Source of the DNA: Aliidongia dinghuensis
GTDB lineage: Bacteria > Pseudomonadota > Alphaproteobacteria > ATCC43930 > CGMCC-115725
Direction: 5' to 3'
DNA: 64,000 nt
Assembly: GCF_014643535.1 (NCBI RefSeq)
Contig: NZ_BMJQ01000006.1
Coordinates: 1 to 64,000, forward strand
The translations under genes and the position numbers were made by a program. The notes under the pieces were generated by a model. That model was given only the letters and a program-made list of their open reading frames with translations. It was not told the origin of the DNA and searched no databases. Below are positions 55,215 to 64,000 of the stretch, one piece after another (the first letter of the stretch is position 1; every line of letters starts with the position of its first letter).

Positions 55215-56930
55215 TCAAAGCCCTAATTCGTCCAAGGTAAACATCGTTGGTGCAGTAACAGGCTGCCCGGTGAGGGTTTCAATTAAGTCTCCTCGACGAA
55301 ATGTTGCTGAAAGCCGTTGAAGGGTTCGGTCTTGCTGAGCAAATATCTTGTTCAGTTCTTGCTCAATTCTATTAGATGCGTCCTGGAAGAGTTGGTCAGA
55401 CGACTGCTCTATGATCTTTTCTGCTTGGGCGAAATTTCTATGATTCAAATTTCGTAACTGGATCCCCATAGTTTTGAGCAAACTTTCGCCAATCATCATC
55501 GCAATAAAACGAGTGGCATAGGGAAGAAAATCAGGGGCGTCAGCAGGAGGGCGTCTACGACGATTTTCGGTATAGCGCCATATTAAGGAGGCGGCGACGA
55601 CCTGAGCGCCATTCAAATCTTCCGAAAATATAACGTCATATAATTTTCCAAAGTGCTCGCTCACGTTGAATCGAGCTTGATGGGGGCGTCGCCGCCAAAC
55701 TGCGAGCACGGCCTCAGCGACCGCCGCGCTAGTCAGTTCACGAGTACTAACTGGCAGGTCGCTTCGTTGACTTCGATACTGGTATCCCATCTCTGAGAGG
55801 GCTTGGGCGAGTTCTCTCTGTTTGCGATCATTTGAGCGCAGATCACGAAGATCGACAGGATTTTGGCTATTGGTAGCATAAGTAATGCTTTGTACGAAAT
55901 TCGAATCGTCCTGCGGCAATTCATATATTCTTACGAGAACCTGCGCGTCTGCCACTGATGGGCCAAGTTCACGCGCAACTTGTTGAACAGTCTTCGATGT
56001 CTGGCCGCCATTTACGATTTGAAGCCCTTCAAGCTGAACGGCGGTGTTTTCGGCAAGCAAAGCGTTGTGTCGGAATTGAGAACAGATTATGGTTATTCCG
56101 TTATTGTAAAAATAAAAATTCTGACGCTGCTCTTCTGATCTAAGCGTCCCTGCTACGGCCTCATTTACGCGATTGCCTGTTAGCCCTAGGTAACGTCGGA
56201 TGTTTCTTTCCAGAAGACGATCCCCGTGCCGATCGAGCAGCGAGGACAACTGCCCTACCGCCATTCTCCCTACAAGAACACGCCTGAATGCGAAATTCTC
56301 AACGGTAAATTTCCCAGTGAGTTGCAATGTCTCAGAAACCGGCTGTGTCGATCGCAGCATGGACACCAAATCATCTGGCCCAATGTGCTGCCATGTCACT
56401 TGGCTACCAAATTTAGCGGCATCAATATGTTGCTGCGCAGCTTCGGTCCAGCTTAGCCCATTATTACAAAGGATGACGTGAACGGTGGGTAGTGCTCCAT
56501 CGGCCACGAAAGAACGTATCTCTTCCAGCTTTTGGCGCAGTCTGGAGTTAACAGTGATTTCTCGGCCGGGGTCAAATAGTGCGCCCACCGCCAGAACCAT
56601 ATTCTTGACGTCATTTTCTGGAAAATTAGAATCGGCATTTAGGCTTTTTTTGTATTTTCCCTGGATAAGAGTAATATTAAATTCGTTATCTTGAACAGGG
56701 CTAAAATATATGGCGTCGACACCAAAATCATTGCCGCCATCAACTAGGCAATCAATCACTTCATCATCTGTAAGTGCCAGGACCGTCTTTGTTACAAGAA
56801 GCACGAAGGCAGCCGAATTTAAGGAACCATCTTCGTCCTTAATGCCTGCTTCTTGTATGAGCGCTTCTTTGGTATCAGCTACAATTCGCTGTACCCTTTG
56901 ATCCAAGATCTGTGCGCTAATGCTAGTCAT
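55215..56930 (-). CDS. AIPR abortive-infection family protein
   Basis: A 571-aa protein. The AIPR core is seen in LLERNIRRYLGLTGNRVNEA followed by FYFYNNGITIICSQ and LQIVNGGQTSKTV. N-terminally, DGGNDFGVDAI (Asp72) with LIQGKYKK (Gln90-x-Lys92) forms a PD-(D/E)XK-like nuclease site, as in other AIPR proteins. The family is associated with phage abortive infection. Single gene, AT-rich against GC-rich neighbours, so probably a transferred defence gene. It may act alone or with partners elsewhere. Confidence 0.85.
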   Translation of the reverse strand: MTSISAQILDQRVQRIVADTKEALIQEAGIKDEDGSLNSAAFVLLVTKTVLALTDDEVIDCLVDGGNDFGVDAIYFSPVQDNEFNITLIQGKYKKSLNADSNFPENDVKNMVLAVGALFDPGREITVNSRLRQKLEEIRSFVADGALPTVHVILCNNGLSWTEAAQQHIDAAKFGSQVTWQHIGPDDLVSMLRSTQPVSETLQLTGKFTVENFAFRRVLVGRMAVGQLSSLLDRHGDRLLERNIRRYLGLTGNRVNEAVAGTLRSEEQRQNFYFYNNGITIICSQFRHNALLAENTAVQLEGLQIVNGGQTSKTVQQVARELGPSVADAQVLVRIYELPQDDSNFVQSITYATNSQNPVDLRDLRSNDRKQRELAQALSEMGYQYRSQRSDLPVSTRELTSAAVAEAVLAVWRRRPHQARFNVSEHFGKLYDVIFSEDLNGAQVVAASLIWRYTENRRRRPPADAPDFLPYATRFIAMMIGESLLKTMGIQLRNLNHRNFAQAEKIIEQSSDQLFQDASNRIEQELNKIFAQQDRTLQRLSATFRRGDLIETLTGQPVTAPTMFTLDELGL

Positions 56931-57152
56931 TTGTGCTCTCGGTTCGAACTAGATCGCGTTGTCAACGGGATACCTTATAATGGGCAAGCGTTAGCATTTT
57001 CGTTCAGAAGGCTACAGAAAGCAACGAACCGCTCGGCATCCCGGATGACGTCTCCACGCCACATATTTTCTAATCCATTTCCGCGTTCCTTGGTCCCCCA
57101 ACTGGAGGTGGCGGAGGAGGTCGGCACGTTCCGATGGTTTGCATTTTAGAGG

Positions 57153-57308
57153 TCAGAGCCAAAGTCGATGGTCGTCTTTTCCCATATCGCGCTCCAAACC
57201 TGACGGACTGGATTCGGCCCGTTCGAGCCACCAGACGAACGCCCGGTTTTTGGTCTCGCCGTCGCAGAGCGGACCGTCGCAAATCCACCCCGAGCCGACC
57301 TTAAGCAC
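57153..57308 (-). CDS. Short ORF, possible gene remnant
   Basis: A 51-residue frame from GTG 57308 reading WICDGPLCDGETKNRAFVWWLERAE-like sequence (split here: WICDGPLCDGET, then FVWWLERAE) to a TGA at 57153. Composition looks coding but there is no good ribosome site; it may be the tail of a lost gene beside the AIPR insertion. The rest of 56931-57353 shows nothing recognisable. Confidence 0.2.
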   Translation of the reverse strand: MLKVGSGWICDGPLCDGETKNRAFVWWLERAESSPSGLERDMGKDDHRLWL

Positions 57309-57353
57309 CGGTGCCAATCGTTAGATTTTACCCACCAGAAGTCTCAACCGCCC

Positions 57354-58332
57354 TCAGCGCTTCGGCCGGCGCGCCTGGTCGAGATAGACGATCGCGACGA
57401 TGAGCGCGCCGGTGATGATGCGCTGCCAGAACGGGTTGACGTTCAACAGGTTGGCGCCGTTGTTGATGGTCGTGAGCAGCATGGCGCCCAAGAGCGGCCC
57501 GGGCACGCTGCCGACGGCGCCGAACAGGCTGGCGCCGCCGATCACCGAGGACGCGATCGCCTGCAGTTCCCAGCCGTCGCCGGTCGTGGCGACGCCGATG
57601 CCGATGCGCGCGGTCGTGAGCACGCCGGCGAGCGCCGACAGGGTCGCCGACAGGATATAGGCCAGATAGAGCACGCGCCCGACCCGGACGCCGCTCAAGC
57701 GCGCCGCCTCGCGGTTCGAGCCCACGGCATAGAGATAGCGGCCCCAGCGCGAATGATGCAGCAGCACATGGCACGGCACGGCGACGGCGATGACCGCCAG
57801 GAACAGGTTGGGCACGCCCGCGACCTCGCCGCGGGCGAAGCTGCTGAAGCCCGTCGGCAGGCCGGCGATGGTCTGGCCGTTGGTCATGAGCAGGCCGATG
57901 CCGCGCAATGCCGTCAGCGAGGCGAGCGTCATGATGAAGGGCGGCAGGCCCATGCGCACGATGCCGAAGGCATGGCACCAGCCGATCGCGGCGCCGAGGG
58001 CCAGCGTCGCCATCACCGCCGCCGGCACGGGCACGCCCGCCTTCATCAGGAGGGCGACCAGCGTGCCGGCGATGCCGACCACGGCGCCGGCCGAGAGATC
58101 GATGCCCGCGGTGATGACGACGAAGGTCTGGCCGACCGCCATGATCGCCCAGATCGACGCCTGCCTGAGCAGGTTCTGGAAATTGCCGATCGTGGCAAAA
58201 CTGTCGGTGCCGAGGGCAAGGCCGAGCCACAGCAGCGCCAAGAGCCCGAGCAGCGTCAGGTTGCGCAGGAATCCCAGGCGCAGGCGCGGGCGTGCTGCGC
58301 CCGGCACGTCGGTGGCATTGCTTGTGAGAGGC

Positions 58333-58340
<8 letters not shown>
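57354..58340 (-). CDS. Sugar ABC transporter permease (RbsC family)
   Basis: A 328-aa membrane protein with about eight to ten helices. FVVITAGIDLSAGAVVGIAGTLVALLM (about 73-99), FNLLR-like NFQNLLRQASIWAIMAVGQT, the long internal GREAA-like SNREAARLSGVRVGRVLYLAYILSA coupling loop, and GIGVATTGDGWELQAIASSVIGGASLFGAVG. Typical of ribose/xylose-type (CUT2) importers. Overlaps the ATPase gene by 8 bases. Confidence 0.9.
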
Positions 58341-59823
<1,483 letters not shown>

Positions 59824-59831
59824 GACCGCCG

Positions 59832-60788
59832 TCAGTCGAGCTTCGGGTTGAGCAGCGCCTGGGAACGCGGCGTGTCGATGTTCTGCTGGTCGATCAGCAC
59901 GACGCCGGTGTCGATCGACTTCTCGACTTTTTGGCCCTTGGCGAGGGCCGCCGCCGTCTTCACGCCCTCGTAGCCCATGCGGTAGGGGTCCTGCACAACG
60001 AGGCCGCTGATGACGCCGTCGCGCACCAGCTTCACCAGCTTGTCGTCGCTGTCGAAGCCCACCATGACGATCTTCGCGTCTTTGTTCTCCGCGAGCGCCT
60101 CGCCGGCGCCCTGGGCCATCGGCAGGTTGCTTGCGAACACGCCCTTCAGGTTCGGGTTGGCGGTGATGAGGTCGGTCATGATGTTGAGGCCGCTCGTCGC
60201 CTGGCCGTCGCCGACCCGTTCGGCAACCAGCTTCAGGCCCGGCCATTTCGCCTTGAGCTCGTCCTTGAAGCCTTGCGAGCGCTGATCGAGCGAGCCGACG
60301 CCGGGCAGCGCCACGAGCAAGGCCACATCGCCCTTGGCCTCGCCGAACTTCGCCTTCATCGTCTCGCCGAGCGCGTCGGCGGCAACGCGACCGCCCTTGA
60401 CGTTGTCGGTCGAGAGGAAGGCCGAGAAGGCGTCAGTCTCGGCCCGGCTGTCGATGCCGACGATCTTGACTTGCTTCGCCGCCTCGGTGATCGGTCCGGC
60501 AAGGGCGGCCGCCTGGGTCGGCGCGATGACGACGGCGGCGGGCTTGCCGGCGACCGCGTTCTCGAGCGCCGAGATCTGCCCCGCGATGTCGCTTTCGGCC
60601 TGGGCGCCCAGCGCCGGCACGTCGATCTTGAGCTCCTTGCCGGCCGCATGCGCGCCGGCAAGCACGATCTGCCAATATTGCGAAGTGGTGTCCTTGACGA
60701 TGACCGGAATGGTCTCGGCGCCGGCTGCGAGCGGCAACAGGCACCCGAGCAGCCCGATCAGGGCCGCCTTCTCGAAAGCGAGCTTCAT
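59832..60788 (-). CDS. Periplasmic sugar-binding protein (RbsB family)
   Basis: A 318-aa protein with a signal peptide (ALIGLLGCLLPLAAGAETIPV). Mature part ETIPVIVKDTTSQYWQIVLAGAHAAGKEL, then AVVIAPTQAAALAGPI, KIVGIDSRAET and VMVGFDSDDKLVKLV, the peripla_BP_4 layout. First gene of the leftward binding-protein/ATPase/permease operon; the sugar is not known. Confidence 0.9.
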   Translation of the reverse strand: MKLAFEKAALIGLLGCLLPLAAGAETIPVIVKDTTSQYWQIVLAGAHAAGKELKIDVPALGAQAESDIAGQISALENAVAGKPAAVVIAPTQAAALAGPITEAAKQVKIVGIDSRAETDAFSAFLSTDNVKGGRVAADALGETMKAKFGEAKGDVALLVALPGVGSLDQRSQGFKDELKAKWPGLKLVAERVGDGQATSGLNIMTDLITANPNLKGVFASNLPMAQGAGEALAENKDAKIVMVGFDSDDKLVKLVRDGVISGLVVQDPYRMGYEGVKTAAALAKGQKVEKSIDTGVVLIDQQNIDTPRSQALLNPKLD

Positions 60789-61446
60789 CGTTCCTCCCTT
60801 GCGCGCGTCGTACGGGTTTTGCTCCCGCTTTCTCGCGCGGATGCCCCCTCGCGGGAGCCGTCTAGAACATCCACCCAGCCTGCAGCCCGGACAGCCGTCG
60901 GCCGGCGGAGATGAAAGGAGCTGCTATTGGTATGAGTTTATCCGGAGTTGTGCCAAGCGACAATCCCACCTCGGCAGTACCGGTTGTCCCTACCCGATCA
61001 CCCATGAGGCGCCTGAATCGGTCCCAGGGTCTGGCCTCGATCTGCCTGACGGCGAGCGGCCGCTTCGCGCCCGAGGCGCAACGGTGCCGATCGGGCTTAG
61101 GATCGGCCGGCACTGGAATTGGCGTCCCGAATCGCCAGAAATCCTTCCAAATTCCTCGATCCTTCCAAATTCCTCTCGGGGACATTTGAGATCTGCGCAA
61201 CGGACTTGCCGTTCTTGGCGCGTTGGGATCTAGTCGCAATATGCTAGATTGTCGTTATCATTCAAGTTCGCGTCATCAAGGCGAGCCCGTTGCGAACCGC
61301 CGTTCGTCGAGTGCCACGTCGTCCGCCGGCAGGGCATCATCGAGCTTGTCCGAGAGGGCGGTATCGATGGCGGAGAGAGCGTCCAGTCCATCAGCGCTCT
61401 CAGAGCAAGAGCCCGACGCCGGAACAGCCTCTAGATCCACAGGCTC
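60789..61446. other. Intergenic region upstream of sugar operon and AraC gene
   Basis: 658 bases holding the divergent promoters of the sugar ABC operon and the AraC gene. No supported gene. An 18-base direct repeat at 61141-61175 is the only structure seen. Confidence 0.4.
61141..61175. repeat. 18-bp-period direct repeat
   Basis: ATCCTTCCAAATTCCTC occurs at 61141-61157 and again at 61159-61175. AraC proteins often use direct repeats; this one lies about 270 bases before the AraC gene. Confidence 0.55.
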
Positions 61447-62547
61447 GTGTTCGGCTACCTGCCCGTGACAGACATCGTTCTGCCCCAGACCAGCGACGAC
61501 GAACTGGCGAAAATCAGGTTCGCCCATTTGCGAGACCTTTCCGAGCTGGAAAGCGGCGTCTATTGGCCCCGGCTTCAGCCGTATTTCATCAAGCCTTATT
61601 TCAGACGCCTGACCTACCGGCTGATGGGCCGAGGCCTCCCGGTCGGCAAGAAGCACGAACAGGTTCTTTCGACGCGCGGCGCCAGCGGCCTCGGCGACCT
61701 CGACGTCGCCTATATCAAGGACCGCTTTTCGACAGTGATGTCGATTGGCGAGTCCGGTCTGCCTGACTACTGCCTGACGTCCGTGACCCAAGGGGGCCTC
61801 GCCTATCGCGGACCCGGCGCCAAGTTGGCCGGCGGCTCCGACAAGACGGTCGGACTCATCTACCGCGGGCTGCCCGATACGCATCTGTCCGCCACGGACG
61901 ACCATGAGCGGCTGGCGATCTGGATACCGGCGCGCAGCATGGAGCAGCGGCTGACTGCGCTGTTGAGCGAACCTGGGAAGCAGGATGTAGCCTTCGATCA
62001 TTTCGTCGATTGGGGTACCGCCCCGGGTCAGGGCATCAGGCGCCTGCTCTGGCTGCTGACCGAAGAGCTCGCATCGCCACACTCCTTCGCGTCGAGCGAC
62101 ATCGCCTGCCGGTCGTTCACGGACCTTTTGGTCTACGCGCTGCTCCGATCCCAGCCGAACAACTACTCGGCGCAGTTGGGCCGGCCTGCGGGTTCCGTTG
62201 TTCCCCGAGTCATTCGCCGCGCCGAAGAATTCATCCGCTCGCGCGCTGCACAACCGATCGCATTGCACGAAATCGCGGACGCGGCTGGCTGCAGCGTGCG
62301 CAGCTTGCAACTTGGCTTCCGACAGTTTCGCAACACCACGCCCACGGCGGCGATACGTCAGGCTCGCCTCGAGGCGGTGCGGGACATCCTCGCCTTTGGC
62401 GAAGATGCGGGCTCGGTCACCGAAGTCGCCCACCAATACGGCTTTACCAATCCGGGGCGGTTCTCGGGCCTGTACAAGGCAACCTTCGGCATATCACCGG
62501 CTGATGACTTGCGGCGCAATCCATTCCGTCGCCAAAGGCCACGTTGA
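61447..62547 (+). CDS. AraC-family regulator
   Basis: A 366-aa protein from GTG 61447. The N-terminal 230 residues are a ligand domain of the AraC_binding_2-like kind (GLPDYCLTSVTQGGLAYRGPG, DHERLAIWIPARSMEQRL). The C-terminal DNA-binding region has two helix-turn-helix units (ALHEIADAAGCSVRSLQLGFRQF, and SVTEVAHQYGFTNPGRFSGLYKATFG). Divergent from the sugar ABC operon 650 bases away; regulation of that operon is possible but not shown. Confidence 0.88.
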   Translation: MFGYLPVTDIVLPQTSDDELAKIRFAHLRDLSELESGVYWPRLQPYFIKPYFRRLTYRLMGRGLPVGKKHEQVLSTRGASGLGDLDVAYIKDRFSTVMSIGESGLPDYCLTSVTQGGLAYRGPGAKLAGGSDKTVGLIYRGLPDTHLSATDDHERLAIWIPARSMEQRLTALLSEPGKQDVAFDHFVDWGTAPGQGIRRLLWLLTEELASPHSFASSDIACRSFTDLLVYALLRSQPNNYSAQLGRPAGSVVPRVIRRAEEFIRSRAAQPIALHEIADAAGCSVRSLQLGFRQFRNTTPTAAIRQARLEAVRDILAFGEDAGSVTEVAHQYGFTNPGRFSGLYKATFGISPADDLRRNPFRRQRPR

Positions 62548-62901
62548 AACGACCGCGAAGGTCGCGGCCCTGAAGAATGCGCCTGATGACGGTTCGGGCG
62601 GTTTTGCGTTTGGGTCGGCGGAGCGGAGCGCGACGCCAAATACGCTCCCTGCAGATGTCATTGGGCCAAGCCCGAAACCGCTCCGGATCAATTGGTTAAC
62701 GATCGATCGTCGTAGATAAATATTTGCGCGATCTGTCCGGCCATTTCGCAATCCGGATAGATCACGCGGGCCAACGTCCAGCAAACTACTGCCAGCTTGG
62801 GTCAACTGACGGTGGCAGATCGATGCATTCGTGAAGCTGCTGCCGATCATTTCAGTGATGCGCGCTATTCGCCGAAGTTCCTTATTCGAAGGCAGTGAAT
62901 T
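62548..62901. other. Intergenic region before PEP-CTERM gene
   Basis: 354 bases. A locally AT-rich patch around 62685-62735 (including GATAAATATTTG) may hold the promoter of the PEP-CTERM gene. No RNA gene or repeat seen. Confidence 0.3.
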
Positions 62902-64000
62902 ATGGCACGAATATTGATGAATTTTTCTAGGAACTGGAAGGCCGCGGCCGTCGCCCTTCTGACCGCGTTTTGCCTGTCCACAGGCATCGCCAGCGCCGAT
63001 CCGATCAGCTTTCCGGCCCCTGGCGCTCCCGCAGCCGGATCCACCTCTGACGGCTGCAGCGGATGCCTGTTCGATTACGAGAGTACCCCAGCTGCCGCGA
63101 CCGGCCAGGCGATCGTCTCGTGGAGCTTCTATGCGCTCAACACCAACCCGGTCACTCCCGTGATCTTCAACTCGACCGGGGTCGTCGTCGGGGTCGGCAC
63201 CACGATCACTCCGACCGGAACGGGCTTGCAGACCAACCTGTTCGGCCGCACCCAGGGCACCAGCGTCATCGCACCGGGTGATACCGTCGGCTTCTTCTAT
63301 CCCCAACGGGGTAGTATCGCCGTCACCCTGGGCAGCGGACCCCAGGTCATCGGAGAAACCGGCTTCGGCGGCCTGCAAGCCGGCACGACCAAGATCGACA
63401 CGAGTTCCACCATCGGCGATCGCACTTACTACGTCAGCTTTACATCGAACCAGGTACCGCTGACGCCGGCCTCAGCCCCGTCTGCGGGCGCCATATCGGA
63501 CCTTTGCAAGTATTGCTTGTTCGAATACACCCCAGTGACGTCGAAATATAATGGCGATTCGCTGCTATCCTGGGATTTCTACGCCCTCAATACGAATGCT
63601 GCCACGCCGACAATCTTCAACTCCAACGGCCAAGTCATCGGGTACGGTCAAGCGGATACGCCGACGTCGACCGGCTATCAGAGCTTCAATTACGTTCCGG
63701 TGTGGGGCACCGACGCGCTCACGACCGGCGATTATCTGGGGTGGTATCTTCCCGGAAGCGGCGGTCCCATCGCCTTCAACCTCACGGGCGGTCAGGGTGC
63801 CACGGAAGCTGCGTTCCCCGTGCCCGCTCTGGGGCCCAATGACGTAACGACCAGCCCGGTTACGTATCGCAACTATGCCGTCGGCTTCGTGGCCTCGGGA
63901 ACAACCTCGGTTCCCGAGCCGAATTGCGCCCCTATTCTGGCTCTTTTCGCTGGTGGCCTGATATTCTTTCGACGTCGGCTCCGGCCCGATACACCGCGGG
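62902..64000 (+). CDS. PEP-CTERM-anchored secreted protein with two tandem CxxCLF domains (partial)
   Basis: Open from ATG 62902 to the window edge (366 codons). Signal peptide AAAVALLTAFCLSTGIASA. Two copies of a domain of about 150 residues follow, each starting C-x-x-C-L-F-(D/E)-Y (CSGCLFDY at about 53, CKYCLFEY at about 198) and sharing SW-(S/D)-FYALNTN and TP-x-IFNS. The C-terminus has the PEP-CTERM sorting plan: VPEP, a hydrophobic stretch (ILALFAGGLIFF) and RRRLR. Such proteins are processed by an exosortase and tied to the envelope or exopolysaccharide. The true stop is beyond the window. Confidence 0.75.
   Translation, partial: MARILMNFSRNWKAAAVALLTAFCLSTGIASADPISFPAPGAPAAGSTSDGCSGCLFDYESTPAAATGQAIVSWSFYALNTNPVTPVIFNSTGVVVGVGTTITPTGTGLQTNLFGRTQGTSVIAPGDTVGFFYPQRGSIAVTLGSGPQVIGETGFGGLQAGTTKIDTSSTIGDRTYYVSFTSNQVPLTPASAPSAGAISDLCKYCLFEYTPVTSKYNGDSLLSWDFYALNTNAATPTIFNSNGQVIGYGQADTPTSTGYQSFNYVPVWGTDALTTGDYLGWYLPGSGGPIAFNLTGGQGATEAAFPVPALGPNDVTTSPVTYRNYAVGFVASGTTSVPEPNCAPILALFAGGLIFFRRRLRPDTPR

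Noticed and set aside
62494..63378. A 294-codon minus-strand frame
   Set aside because: It covers the start of the PEP-CTERM gene, whose signal peptide, duplicated domain and sorting tail are convincing on the plus strand.

Overview
The window looks like chromosome (or a large replicon) of a high-GC alphaproteobacterium, most likely of the Rhodospirillales/Azospirillum-like type. Supporting signs are the very GC-rich core genes, the GAAC-N7-GAAC LexA box typical of Alphaproteobacteria, the imuA-imuB-dnaE2 SOS mutasome, an alphaproteobacterial-style short family-4 uracil-DNA glycosylase, ETF-ubiquinone oxidoreductase, and many ABC transporters with LysR/GntR/XRE regulators. The genus is an inference.

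Region 1 (1-20.3 kb) is accessory DNA. It starts inside the end of an IS21-type element. Next comes a three-gene, AT-rich operon read leftward (zinc-ribbon protein, 127-aa protein, Mrr-like PD-(D/E)XK nuclease). The SOS cassette follows: a divergent SRAP-family gene with a degenerate active site, a LexA box, imuA, imuB and dnaE2. Then a leftward operon encodes a nitrilase-fold (CN hydrolase) protein, a winged-helix protein and a 167-aa protein, followed by a two-TM protein of unknown function. A degraded coiled-coil ORF and an AT-rich patch with nested GTTTCC/GGAAAC inverted repeats precede four translationally coupled genes: three tyrosine-recombinase-family proteins and a small HTH/coiled-coil protein. 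The accessory DNA stops at about 20.3 kb, inside a flotillin-like SPFH gene that has lost its 5' part.

Region 2 (20.3-33 kb) holds catabolic and transport genes: a degenerate DEDD exonuclease-like protein; an amine/amino-acid oxidase with a polar amino-acid ABC transporter and a divergent XRE-cupin regulator with two matching operators; an AEC transporter; a PA0069-type radical SAM protein; and a LysR-controlled alcohol dehydrogenase/aldo-keto reductase pair. Region 3 (33-41 kb) is housekeeping: moaB, a soluble lytic transglycosylase, uracil-DNA glycosylase, ETF-QO, a TPR lipoprotein, ispE and tRNA-Gln(UUG).

Region 4 (41-54.8 kb) mixes secreted proteins, a close Tse2-Tsi2-like toxin/immunity pair, a carnitine-like catabolic unit (BKACE enzyme, 3-hydroxyacyl-CoA-dehydrogenase-family enzyme, GntR regulator, SDR) around a perfect palindromic operator, small lipoproteins and a 38-aa membrane peptide, a LysR/quinone-reductase pair, an S8-peptidase-like autotransporter lipoprotein lacking the usual catalytic Asp, and another LysR. 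Region 5 (55-64 kb) holds an AIPR abortive-infection gene in an AT-rich pocket, a ribose-type sugar ABC operon, an AraC regulator and, at the window edge, a PEP-CTERM protein built from two copies of a CxxCLF-type domain.

The best candidates for unusual biology are the CN-hydrolase/wHTH/167-aa operon, the Mrr-like nuclease operon, the recombinase quartet with its nested repeats, the catalytically dead SRAP paralogue under SOS control, the orphan Tse2/Tsi2 pair, and the duplicated-domain PEP-CTERM protein. No homology search could be run; family calls rest on motifs and remembered family sequences.
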